From Ricinus communis (lineage: Eukaryota > Streptophyta > Magnoliopsida > Malpighiales > Euphorbiaceae), in assembly GCF_019578655.1 (NCBI RefSeq), contig NC_063261.1:12098446-12162445 (forward strand): a stretch of 64,000 nucleotides of DNA. The letters run 5' to 3'. The position numbers were made by a program, and so were the translations under genes. The notes beneath the pieces are model-generated. The model made no database searches, had not been told where the DNA came from, and saw only the letters and a program-made list of their open reading frames with translations. This document shows positions 1 through 10,917 of the stretch, in pieces (the first letter of the stretch is position 1; each line of letters opens with the position of its first letter).

Positions 1-1501
1 ATCAAAGGGTCTTTACCAAGATTGTAATGGGGCTAAGGTAAAGGTACGAAGATTTGGACAAAAGTGTGAAAATGTTGGAATTCGTGCGATAAACAACAAT
101 ATATGCTCAAAGGATTAAATGCCTAAAATACAAAAAGAATTATTCACTAAGATCCCTACTTCGTAGAATAACGCTCGCAAATGCTCTAAATCTGATAAAA
201 AGATAAATAATTAAAGAATTTTGTTTATTTTCTTCTTCTCTTTTGTTGTTTCTTTTTCATTTTCTTCATCATTTTTTTGAATAATAAACTAGCAGCTTAT
301 AAGAACTGCCGCATACATAAAGAATAAAAATACAGTTTGGATCAGAGGGAGCATTTAAAATATCAAAAAGATTTAGTGAATTTACCAGCATAGCAACTGG
401 CATTTTAATCCCACATAAGGGTGAGCAAATCATAAAAAAGAAATTTCAGCGTAAGGGTAAAGGAAAGACAAATGTAAAGAATGGTATAATTGAAGTGTAT
501 AGGTGTAGATTATGAAGAAAGGTTAAGGCTCAAAACTGGCTAACTAATGGAAACATAAAGCGTAGACTTTTGGCTAAATGTGGTGAATCTTAAATCGCCC
601 AAATCATCTCATGGTATTCATAATATTCATGCAACTTCAACAAGCATTACAAAGCAAGTTCTAGAAGCAAAGTCAAGTACAATGCACACTCAAACAAGAA
701 ATATAAAGAACATAAGTATAATGAATGCTCAACAGGCTCAAAATCTCACTTTGAGGTGTGGTATTAGGTGCAATTGGTTCGCAACATCATTAATTGAATT
801 ATTACTTAAGAAACACATGCGTATGACATTATCAACGTTCTAAGTTAAAATTCGACAATTTGAAAAACAATTAAATAACACTGGTTTAACCCGGCAGGGC
901 TGATGTGTAAAACACCATCAATTGTTTTCCAAGGACAATGAACAACAAAGAAAAGTAACTACAATTCTATATTTCAAGTCATCAATTAGCTCAAAAATAG
1001 CATACTTAAGTGCATAAAGACACAGTGTCCTAACATCCTAACACTACACAGATATGTCTAAAAACCGTATGAGAGAGTAGGATTATAAGGTTTACCCACA
1101 ACCACCCGACACTTGAAGAATACAATGTCCTCAGTGTAAAATGTTATGGATATCCCGCATGGGATGCACAACTAAGAGAACAAAAGCAATACAATCCAAG
1201 TGCATGACATGTATGAAAAATAAAGTAAATAAATGCAGAAAAATAAAAAGATCTAGGGGACTGCTCTGATCATCCATCGAGGCTGATGTTGTGGAAATTC
1301 AGTGCCTTCTCGGTAGAATATGAAAATAATAAAATAAAGAAATAATCAAACTAAAAATAATGATTAAATAAAATATGAAAACTTAAAACCAATTAAATGT
1401 CTCAATATGAAAGGGTAAAAAAAATATTAAAATGAAAAATAGAATTTGGGCTGCCTCCCAAAAGCACTTCTTTTTTATGTGATGAGTCTTCTTAGCTAGA
1501 C

Positions 1502-2671
1502 TCATGGTGAAAAGCAAACGGGCGTGATCGACGACCATCCATCCTTCTTCCAAGCAAATGGCTTCAAGTATCCGCTTTGAGGGATAATCGTCAATTTCCT
1601 CTTCCCGACTGTCAAGCAAGTTGCCAGTATGATAGGCAAAACTCGCTCCTCGTATAATTGCACGTAGTCATGATGCTCTAGGGGCTCTTTCAATTTGAAA
1701 GCTGAAGTTTCACCAATTGGAAGGATCGACGGTTAGGCAATTTCTTCAGGAATGTCAATGGTTTTATCCAGTCCTTGTCTTGGTTCACTTGCTAGAAGAA
1801 ACTCGAGCTCTTCCGAAACTTCTTCATTGGATAACTCGTGCTCATCTTCCATCATCGAAGGGACTTGTGGAAAATCCACCAAAAATTCCTATAACTACAA
1901 CTCAGCATCATCAATTGTACATTCTTGTTGATAGTCTTTTAGAGGAATCATGTTCGCCTCTTCCTTTTCTGGTTCCATCTCCATGTTCAAGAAATCGTCC
2001 TACACAGAAGCATCATCGTCAAACATAGTAGATAAACTAGAAAAATTCTCACCTGAACGCAAAGTGATGGCGCTCAAATGTTCCTCAGATTCAGTAGCAT
2101 TTGATGGAGTTCCCCATTGTTCTGCCGCTAGTAACTTGAAGATCAAGCCTACTTGATGCTCTATGTTCTCAATTGAGGCTTGTTGACTTTCAAGTACCCT
2201 CTCTGTTTATTGGGATCTGTCATCAAGACTTGCAATGAACCTCATCATCAGCTCCTCTGACACTAACTTTTCATCTTGAGTTGAAGGTGAAAGATTAGGC
2301 TACTGATGTAGTTGCTGAAATCCTGGTGGTTCTTGGCCATCTAAGCTCCATCCAAAGGGTGAATGAGTGCTCCATTCTTGATTGTAGGTGCTTCTATACA
2401 AGTCATTTGGCCAACTTCCCGTATAATTCACTTGTTCACAGTTATAAGAACAATGAGTAAAATCACTGCACAATGGACAATCATTACTCAAATGTAAACC
2501 ACAACAAAATTCACAAAAGACTTGAGATGAAAGGATAGGAGTGGGGAGTTGATCGGTAGCCCTGCAAAATGATTCCACTCGAGCTTCTAAAGATGCATGG
2601 GTATCCTAATTTTTAGCACTCTCTTGGTTCCTAATCCCATTTTCCAACGTGTCATACAAAGAGTTTAGCAT
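1502..2671 (-). pseudogene. gag: gag-derived remnant of A1 (zinc-knuckle to protease-linker part)
   Basis: This reads leftward from an ATG at 2671. Recognisable blocks in order are a degenerate Cys/His knuckle (CEFCCGLHLSNDCP, C-x2-C-x3-H-x4-C), an Athila-type YxxTYNxxWxxH motif, a coiled-coil-like stretch, a remnant of the LRSG motif, and the linker ending FAWKKDGW. The same blocks occur in H (24225-25382) and A (34722-35895). It is broken by stops and frameshifts. The capsid region (Retrotrans_gag) that should precede the knuckle is absent, as are protease catalytic residues, RT and integrase. The frame ends just before a GGGAGGCxnCCCAA block that in related elements marks the end of pol. 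In a full element this protein would bind RNA and help build particles; this copy cannot. Confidence 0.75.
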
Positions 2672-2798
2672 TGAACCTCCTTATCATCCACTACTTGAAT
2701 CATAAACTTAACTAAATAAATATGTACAAACAAAACAAAAATAAATAAAAAAATGGCTAAATTAACAAATAGCAAGTTTCACTCTAGTTTTCAAACAT

Positions 2799-2816
2799 TC
2801 CCCGGCAATGGCATCG
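2799..2816 (-). other. Primer binding site of A1 (tRNA-Asp type, decayed)
   Basis: Read on the minus strand, it matches TGGCGCCGTTGCCGGGGA (seen perfectly at 34536-34553) with four mismatches. It lies 6 bases inside the 5' LTR end, the expected place for minus-strand priming. Confidence 0.8.
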
Positions 2817-2822
2817 AAAACT

Positions 2823-4093
2823 TGATGGTTGCTATCTATGCAGCTACAATCTAAGGCAGTGAACCTATCGATGTAGTCTAGCACTAATGGCGAGTATCGA
2901 GGTCGTATTCCTAGGGAAAGTGAAAGCCCAGAGTTACTTCTTTGTTCTTTGTTACATTAACCTAAAATGAATGATGAATAATTTCTAAACTAACTAATAG
3001 CTACTAGCTAAGTTCTAAGGGAGATGCCGGAATAAATAGATAAATGAAATAAACAAGACAAGAAAGCAAACCCAAAGGGAACCTAAACTAGTTAGCAATC
3101 AAACAAAAGATAAAGGATTGATGAGCCAAATTATGCTACCCATGGAAATTTTTTTAACTCAATTCGGTTTCTCTCTCGAGATAACTGAATTCCTAAACCT
3201 AATAACCTAAAGTTGGAATCTCTTCCTAACGATTGATTCTTAAATTAGCATTAAGCTTTAATCCGCCTCTATTAAGCTTTGTTAATTCTTAATCCGGCTA
3301 GTTAATTATCCTTATCTCTAAGTGATTATTAACCAGCTCTTGCTATTCAAAATTCCAATTGCCAAATGGACTTCTCAATCACACAAAGCAATCTAAACAC
3401 CACAATTCACAATGTCTCATGAATAATGCATTATCTTATTAATTCTGAAAGCAATAAGAATACAAAACTAACTCAAACAATCCAACAATATAATATTAAG
3501 CCAACATAGTAAAGAAATCCTAATGGATTTAATCAATCTAGCTAAACATGTTCATGTTTAAAACAATCTAGGAAATCAATTACAATGGAAGAATAATGAA
3601 AATGAAACATGTACACCCTTTTCTCTCGAATTGGATGAATAGCTCCAAATCTGGATTTCCACTACGATTAATCTCTCAAATTGCCTCTTGAGTTGGTCCA
3701 CTACTGTTTTGCACTCGGAACCTTGCGATTCCGGGGTTCTTCCTCTCTACAACTATCTTCCGCACTCAGCACTATGCAAAAACCGAACCAGCCGCCAGGG
3801 CTCTCTCTCACTCCTTGCTTAGCTAACCCTAAAAAATTAGTTTTCCTTATATATTTGTTTCAGCACGGCCTTGACCAATGTATGCACTGCGAGCTCTTGT
3901 CCGATCTTGATGAACTCCCATCTGTTTTCCCATGTATTGATCTATAATTGCTCAAATACTGATGATGGTCCTATAGATTCTTTTGAAATGCAAAAGAACA
4001 CAAAACACGGGTGATCTTGGAATAAAAACACAATAATTGCTAAGAGAATACGCAATAATATGCAAGCAAATATGTGTAAAACTATGCATGTCA
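2823..4093 (-). repeat. 5' LTR of A1 (A-type LTR)
   Basis: The plus strand reads TGATGG at the left end. The right end, ctatgcatgtca, is a mutated form of the family terminus ctatgcttatca. It shares the U5 core (for example the CTCGAGATAAC block and gctttaatccgcctctatta) with all other A and G type LTRs in the window. It is shorter than the roughly 1.5-kb family norm because most of the CACGGCC palindrome block upstream of the TATA box is missing; one copy remains near 3863. Confidence 0.85.
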
Positions 4094-4874
4094 CCGAGCT
4101 TCCTCTTCCCCTCTTCTCTTCCCCGATCTTTTTCTTTCTTTTCTTTTTCTTTTTCTTTATTGCAAGTTGGTCCTCCAACTTTTCTTCTTCACCATTTAGT
4201 CCCTCATTCTTTTTAATTACTAACAATTTCCCCCTACAAAATTTATGTTCAACCCTCCAACGTTTTTGTAGCATTTCAATTAAGGTCCTAACTACTTAAT
4301 TTGGGCTAAATTACAATTATTAAGAAAAATAGAGAGTTACTTATTTACCCTTGCTTTTAATGATGAAATTACTAAAATGCCCTTATCGACATATTTAATT
4401 ACAAAACTACCAACCATTGAAAATTCTCATTTAAACCTCATATTAAAGAAATTATACTTTTAGCCCTTATTTCATAATTAATTGTCAAATAAATCCTAAC
4501 ACTTAATTAACTTAAATAATCAATTCTTTTTACTATTTTTGAATTTGATCCAACACCATTTGCTAATTAAAATTTGTCATTCCCCAATAAATTCTTTTAT
4601 AAAAATACTATTTATTATTTCTTTCATAACTTTCAAATATAGTATTTAATTTATTTATTCATATTGGGATAAAATTAAGTGTGACCTATATATATATAAA
4701 AATATAATTTATCTCCTAAAGAATTTACTTAATTAATTTCTTGAAAATCAAACTAATCAAATATAGAAAAATAACTCCTTTTATTTTTATCTAGCATTGA
4801 AATTCTATTTTAAATCATCCAAATTTAATTACTCAAAATAAAGCAAAATTAAATTAAATAAAAACTCATTATTA

Positions 4875-4906
<32 letters not shown>

Positions 4907-4928
4907 AAAGAAAATTTCGGGTATTACG
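4094..4928 (-). repeat. 3' LTR fragment of C
   Basis: Homologous to 8574-9406. It is cut at 4094 by insertion of A1, so the remaining roughly 1.9 kb of this LTR should lie left of the window. The terminal base at 4928 is G where the intact copy has A, so the LTR end reads CGTAATACC instead of TGTAATACC. Confidence 0.85.
4870..4904. repeat. (TTA)n microsatellite in the Tekay LTR
   Basis: A run of about ten TTA units. The matching position of the other LTR (about 9341-9380) has a shorter, interrupted run, so the array has changed length since insertion. Confidence 0.9.
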
Positions 4929-4945
4929 TTCTCCCCTCTTAAGAA
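4929..4945 (-). other. Polypurine tract of C
   Basis: The minus strand reads TTCTTAAGAGGGGAGAA immediately before the 3' LTR. This is the usual plus-strand primer of Tekay/del elements. Confidence 0.8.
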
Positions 4946-4995
4946 AATTCGTCCTTGAATTTTAAAAGAAAAGGCTCACACTTGAGACTGAAACT

Positions 4996-5530
4996 AATGA
5001 GAGTAAGAACCTCTCATCTCTAGCTCGGCTTCCCGAGTAGTTTCCTCGATAGAATAATTCAACCACAAGACCTTGACCATTGGTAAAACTCAAGAGCAAA
5101 GTTGTCGAACCTGAGAATCCACGATCATGACTATTTGTCCTTCGTAAGTCAATCTTCACTTACTTCCACACACCGAGGTTGCAACACGTACGAAGGATTG
5201 AAAATACACTTCCTCTACACGGATATACGAAATACCGGATTGACCTGTAAGAAATTTGGAAGGAAGTCCAACTTGTATGCCACCTCACCAATCCTGCTGA
5301 TAATTCCAAGGGTCCCACACAATAAGGGGCTAGCTTGCCTTTCTTACCAAACCGCATTACTTCTTGCATATGAGACGCTTTAGGAATACATACTCTATAG
5401 TACTAATCTCCACGCGCTCCCACTTTAAGTCTGTATAACTCATATGCCAATTGGAAGCTGTCTTTAGCCGCTCGCGGGTTAAAGGAATCTTCTCTGAAAT
5501 GATTTGAACCAACTCTAGTCTTGCCAATTT
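4996..5530 (-). pseudogene. pol: Integrase C-terminus and chromodomain remnant of C
   Basis: On the minus strand, 5530 to about 5360 reads like the chromoviral integrase tail: an 'RLKTAS..MSYTDLK' block, then MRFGKKGKLAP at about 5350. A GP motif and frameshifted sequence follow. Farther on (5086-4996) another frame gives LPMVKVLWLNYSIEE and AELEMRGSYSH, the core of a chromovirus chromodomain (usual form VKVLWRNHxVEEATWE). In the family, integrase inserts the cDNA and the chromodomain steers it to modified histones. Several frameshifts and stops make this non-functional. The W of the EEATWE segment has become R. Confidence 0.75.
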
Positions 5531-6634
5531 CCATTAGCCAACTTCCTCCTAATGACATGTCCCTTACACGTACTGAATATCCTTAACATCCACATCATAT
5601 CATCCATCTGGTTGCAATAACTGATATAAGACCATTTGGGTATTAAAATCATGTCATCCCGAAACAAAATTCCTCCTCGACTGGAATCTAGAGAGTCTCC
5701 TCTGTTCCTCTACAGTCCAAAATGGAGCATGCTGCGCCACAAATCCATTCTCACAATAACTAAGCTTGTCCTCTAGAGAACCCCAAGCTAACACAATTTA
5801 CTTATAATCATTATTAATAAAACTTATTATTATTATCTTGAAAAACACCTTTACAAAATCATAAAATCTTTAGTCATTTTCTTTTTATAAAATTTTTACA
5901 ATATCGCGCACCAGGGTGATGATATCCCTTATCACCAAAGGGTTATAATGCATATGACGTATGATGCATGTCCTAAAAATGAGTTACGGAAATGTGCATG
6001 CCTAATAATAAAATGCCATAATAAGTTCTTGTAGGATTGGGTGCAATATTGTATTTTAAAACACATTTGTTCTACTTAGAAAAATACGTAGTATTCGCTT
6101 AAGCTTCTCTAGATTCCGAGCGCCCGAAAGATACACCAACAGCCATTCTTATGCTTCTTACAACCACAAAACTCAACCTTAACCTCTGCTCGGCATTCTA
6201 AGTACTGAGGTCAGCTTTTCTCATTAAGACGATACCTAATGCGGTGACGAGGCAGTTTATGGCACGATTGTAACTACACTGTGCACCAATCCTAAACTGT
6301 GGTGCCTACCGCCGAAATAACAATTGAAGCATCTAAGGCCGGTTTGCACTAATCACTTGGAGAAACGGCAATGAGTCTACTGCACTTCCTAACATCTCGC
6401 AAAAGAAAGGTGCACCACCACTGAGTAGGGATCTCATCACAAGCATCTGATCTTGCTATCGCTATTGCGCTTATTCTCAATATAACATCAAAATATGCTC
6501 ACAAGAAAGAGAAATAATAGACTCTCTAACAGTGAATGCCGAAACTAGAGTGAGTAGAAACAAACAAAGACAAACTTGATCCTAGCTCCACAGTACTATG
6601 AATCCTAATCTAGGTTGAAGGAAATCTAAACCTA
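5531..6634. other. Internal remainder of C, no recognisable gene
   Basis: Non-coding in all frames, with stops throughout. It lies between the integrase remnant and the PBS, so it must be what is left of the leader, gag and pol after large deletions. I could not assign any domain. Confidence 0.5.
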
Positions 6635-6647
6635 GGCTCTGATACCA
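6635..6647 (-). other. Primer binding site of C (tRNA-Met type)
   Basis: The minus strand reads TGGTATCAGAGCC just downstream of the LTR end ...GTCGTGACA. This is the initiator tRNA-Met complement used by most chromoviruses. Confidence 0.9.
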
Positions 6648-6651
6648 ACTT

Positions 6652-9406
6652 TGTCACGACCCGATCTGTGGGCCCGTGACCGGCGCTAAGGAATGGGTAG
6701 GCGTAAGGCCATCGAAACCCGTAACAAGCCTGATCATTCACTAACTCAAACAAATTATAATCCAGACTCTATCCATATTGCAATATTCCATAAGTAACCT
6801 TTAACCGTTAAATACTACATATTTAATTCGGTCTACCAGCATAATTAGGCAAGACCTAAATTTATATGAAATTACAAAATGATAAGTCTGAAATTTCTAC
6901 TGCGGAGAATCTAGAATTTAAAAAGTCAAACATACCGATAAGATAAGTTACATTAAACTCGAAGATGAAAGAGTCGGGCTGCTAGAGGAAAAGAAGTGCA
7001 AGAAACTAACAAACACCTGAAAAGTAATTAAATTTGAGACTGTCAGTCTCGAGAGTGAGTTAAAATCATATATCCAAAAAGAATACAATTATATCAATAA
7101 AACATTTGTTTAATTAAAATAAAATACTAAGTCATGCAAATACACGTGTCATGCTATGCTTCTATAAAATAAATTTTTCATACTACGGGACGAGTACCTC
7201 AGCATAATCTTAACTCCCAATACTAATAGTCTTAGCCTTTCAGCTCTCTCACTCCAACAAGACTGGTGCCTAGAGAGCGGAGCTCGACCAGGGTCCTTAA
7301 ATCTAGTATGATCACTTAATTTCTAATAAAGCCAGTGCCCAGAGAGCAACGCTCGACCAGGGGCCTTTACTCTGACAATCACACTCTATACAGCCCAGTG
7401 AGTTGAATTCGACTAGGGCAAGTCCTAAGTCATTCTTTTACTACCTGCCTCAGATTCATACCGGTGTGCACGCAGTCCAGATGCAACCCATCAGGTGGCA
7501 TGTTCTACTGCGTCTCATCTCGAGTCAACATGCAAACATAGTGTCAATGATATAGAAAATAATATATATATGAATAGTAATTAAATAAATAATTTAAATC
7601 TTAAATCATTTATCAGAACTGCTATGTAAAGTTTTAGCATGACACATGTACAATAGATATATGACTTTAACTCATAGTTTTGACGACGTCCTTCCTCTGC
7701 TCCTAAGCCTTAGGTGCAGTGAGTTGAAATGACGGATTATCTAATCATGGGAATAATTCAATCAATAAAAGTAAAACGTTTAACAAATAACCCTAGGCCA
7801 AGACTCCTAGAACTGACTGTCTAAGAATTTCGACTCGAATAAATTCTATCGAAAATTCGGCAGAACCTCCCCTAAATACAGATGTCTACCCCCTGTATTT
7901 GGCAAACTATTATTTTGATAAACAAACCTCACATAATTTTTCTGGTGATCAACACAATAATAAATCAAATAATTTGTTATCAACAAACTCTAGAATCAAC
8001 GGGCTAGAGAATTACTGAGAGGCTTGATCAATCGGTCGGCTCGCCTCCATCCGTCGGAGTCCGATCGACGATCCGAGAGCGCCTACAGATTCGAGACAAC
8101 GCGCAGATGATGATTCCAGCACCCGATCCTCCGATCTGACCCGCGATCATCTGGAGAAATTCATGGACGATCTCGACCATCAATTTTTAAATGGAGTCTG
8201 ATCATTGTAAAACTAGTGCCATTGGAAAGCTTGAGCTGAGGGGAGTCCAGATATGCCCTTTGATAGGTCCAAAATCCTAGCTTCCCCCACACTATTTACC
8301 TCGTCAAATTTTCTTCCTCCAGCCACCATTTGCATCGCCGCTGCTCCCAAAAGGAAGCCCACACTTAGGTGAGTTGATCGCCATTGAGATCTCTTGCCAC
8401 CATCGCTAGGAACGCCTTGAATAACATCGAAGAGCTGCTGCCGCTTTCTCGTATTTTCTACTGCCTAACACTGTCGTTCTCTACCGCCATGCTCGCCAAC
8501 GCAAGTTGCTTCGACGGCTAGCTTCGCGCACCTCCGATGCCTTCCCCCCTACCTGCCATGGACAATAGCGCAGCCGAGCTTCCTCTTCCCCTCTTCTCAT
8601 CCCCGATCTCTTTCTTTCTTTTCTTTTTCTTTATAGCAAGTTGGTCCTCTAACTTTTCTTCTTCACCATTTAGTCCCTCATTCTTTTTAATTACTAACAA
8701 TTTCCCCTTCTAATATTTATGTTTAACCCTCCAACTTTTCTATATCATTTCAATTAAACCCCTGACTACTTAATTTGGGCCAAATTACAATTATTAAGAA
8801 AAATAGAGAGTTACTTATTTACCCTTGCTTTTAATGGTGAAATTACTAAAATGCCCTTACCGATATATTTAATTACAAAAATACCAACCATGAAAATTCT
8901 CATTTAAACCTCATATTAAAGAAATTATACTTTTAGCCCTTATTTCATAATTAATTGTCAAATTAATCCTAGCACTCAATTAATTTAAATAATCAATTTG
9001 TTGACTATTTTCAAATTTGATCCAACACCATTTGCTAATTAAAATTTGTCATTCCCCAATAAATTCTTTTATAGAAGTACTATTTACTATTTCTTTCATA
9101 ACTTTCAAATATAGTATTTAATTTATATATTCATATTGGGAGAAAATTAAGTGTGACCTATATATATATATAAATATAATTTATCCCCTAAGAAATTTAC
9201 TTAATTAATTTCTTGAAAATCAAACTAATTACATATAGAAAAATAACTCCCTTTATTTTTATCTAGCATTGGAATTCTATTTTAAACCATCCCAATTTAA
9301 TTACTCAAAATAAAGCTAAATTAAATTAAATAAAAACTCATTATTAGTTATTACTAATAATATTATTATTATTATTATTACTAAAAAGAAAATTTCAGGT
9401 ATTACA
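6652..9406 (-). repeat. 5' LTR of C (about 2.75 kb)
   Basis: The plus strand begins TGTCACGACC and ends GGTATTACA, i.e. TGTAATACC...GGTCGTGACA on the minus strand. It is followed correctly by the PBS. Imperfect repeats of a 'cagtgcccagagagc..cgctcgaccaggg' unit occur at about 7260-7440. The LTR is longer than the remaining internal region. Confidence 0.9.
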
Positions 9407-10898
9407 CGACAAAAGATTTTTGTGCACCACATCCAACACTGGATTCCTACCTGGTCTTTAACTCAATTGCATTCTCATCGCCTGAGACTCGGAGATCCAT
9501 CAACTACGGTGACAATGTGAGAGTTCCTTCAAACATGCATCCATCATCCTCCTAGACTTTTATTCCTTCATTCCTTTTTATTTTCTTTATGTTGTTAATT
9601 CTTTGAAACATGATTAAGATTATGATTTATGATCAGCATGATTAGATTAGGATTCTTTGCGAATATGCATATTGATTGGATTTTAAATCTAATAATAACA
9701 ATTCTAGGGCTTTGAAATTTGATAATATTTCCAATTAGGATTTTTAAATTTGATTAGATACATGCAAAAGGATTAATATTGATTAGGTAATTAAACATGT
9801 TTAATATGATTGCATGAGTGATTTGGCATTTGTTTATTTACTGTACTTTCAATTTTTAGTGTTTTTATCTGTTTTAGGGTTTTAATTCTTTAATTAACTC
9901 ATGTTGTTTTTATTTTAATGTTTTTATTCTATTTTCTTTCATATATAATTAATCTCTTTGTGCATGTAAAATTTGGCTCTAGAGATGCAAAATACACTGA
10001 AGATCGATGAAAGACCAACTTGGAACTTTAGAGCTTATCGAGTTTATGCTTAGAGTCGATCGGTTGTGTAAGGCCAACCCCATTGTTTTTGTTTTTTGGA
10101 CAATTTTTAATGTATTTCAGTATTCTGTATAGTTTTAGGTCTTTTTCTTTTGTAATTGTAGTTGTAGGTCGGGTTGTAATAATTAGGTTTTACTTTCTAC
10201 TTTTATTTTGTTTATTTTGCTTATTGTATTGTTAATGAAAAATGTATTATGTGATTGATTAATTAAAATGGGCCACATAGACTTAGAGTTAAAACTGGAT
10301 CCAACATGAATATTGTAGTCCAATAGCCTAAAAATCTAAGTAGACTCAATGGGCCTTAGCATATTTTAGTTAGAATTTGGACTTACTTAGAATTAGGATT
10401 GCAATGAACATGCCTTATGATAATGAAGTAGCCCATTAGGTCTAAAGGCTAGAAATCAAAAGCATAACATATCATTAGCTTAGAGTAGGTGAGCCTTACA
10501 CATAATTAACTAGTAAATTAGGCTAACAACTTTATTATAAGCTGGGTTTGAATAAAACGGGCTAGACTTAGTGAATCATGTGTGCTGTTATGGTATGCCT
10601 GTGTATAAATTGCTTGCATTTATAGGAAATAATTAGTTAAACAATAAAATTAAAAACTAATATACATAAATAAGGAAGTTGGCTTCTAGATCCATCTTTG
10701 GATTTGTAGCGTAAGCTTTCATATGGAATCTAAAAAAATCACTCATTAGTAAAAGTGTCCCGGTGATTACCCGGGTGGCGACTCACATCTCTGCATTAAT
10801 CTTAGTGACTAGTTAGCGTGTTTCCGATTAAGTTGAAAGCCTTACAGTACTATAGTCGTTAAAGACACTTGGGTGCACGACCAAAACCGCCAAGCACA
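9407..10898 (+). repeat. 5' LTR of Tat/Ogre-like element F, truncated at its start
   Basis: Homologous over its length to the 3' half of the LTR at 29032-31255; for example both share 'cctacc.ggt', 'catgcatccatcat', 'gggtg.cgactc' and 'acttgggtgcac'. About 690 bases of the LTR start are absent because C is inserted here; they should lie beyond C, outside the window. It ends ...AAGCACA directly before the PBS. Confidence 0.85.
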
Positions 10899-10899
10899 G

Positions 10900-10917
10900 T
10901 GGCAACTCCACTAGGGA
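10900..10917 (+). other. Primer binding site of F (Tat/Ogre type)
   Basis: TGGCAACTCCACTAGGGA, one base after the LTR terminus. It closely resembles TGGCGACTCCACTGGGGA, the primer site typical of Tat/Ogre elements, described for Ogre as tRNA-Arg. The two differences are G-to-A changes. Confidence 0.8.

Larger units (their letters stand above)
1..4093 (-). mobile_element. Element A1: non-autonomous Athila-like LTR retrotransposon, 5' part
   Basis: On the minus strand this runs 5' LTR, tRNA-Asp-type PBS, gag-derived remnant, long post-pol region, and then leaves the window at base 1. The order and sequence match element A (33548-39268) and, in part, A2 (15213-18499). No reverse transcriptase or integrase can be read in it. 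The LTR ends against the sequence ccgag (4094-4098), and that sequence continues into the Tekay LTR copy, which matches 8574 onward. A1 therefore sits inside the Tekay LTR, and the missing flank should carry the same CCGAG duplication. Bases 1-1450 are the post-pol region and contain the central PPT-like block near 1106-1138. Confidence 0.85.
4094..9406 (-). mobile_element. Element C: Tekay/del-type chromovirus, internally deleted
   Basis: This is a minus-strand Ty3/gypsy element. Its 5' LTR is 6652-9406, followed by a tRNA-Met-type PBS at 6635-6647, about 1.7 kb of internal sequence, a polypurine tract at 4929-4945 and a partial 3' LTR at 4094-4928. The two LTR copies align closely from ccgagcttcc to the microsatellite and terminal ggtattac. 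The internal part keeps only integrase C-terminal and chromodomain remnants, which places it in the chromoviruses. Gag, protease, RT and RNase H are gone. The right LTR end abuts F's LTR at 9407, so C was inserted in the 5' LTR of F. Confidence 0.85.
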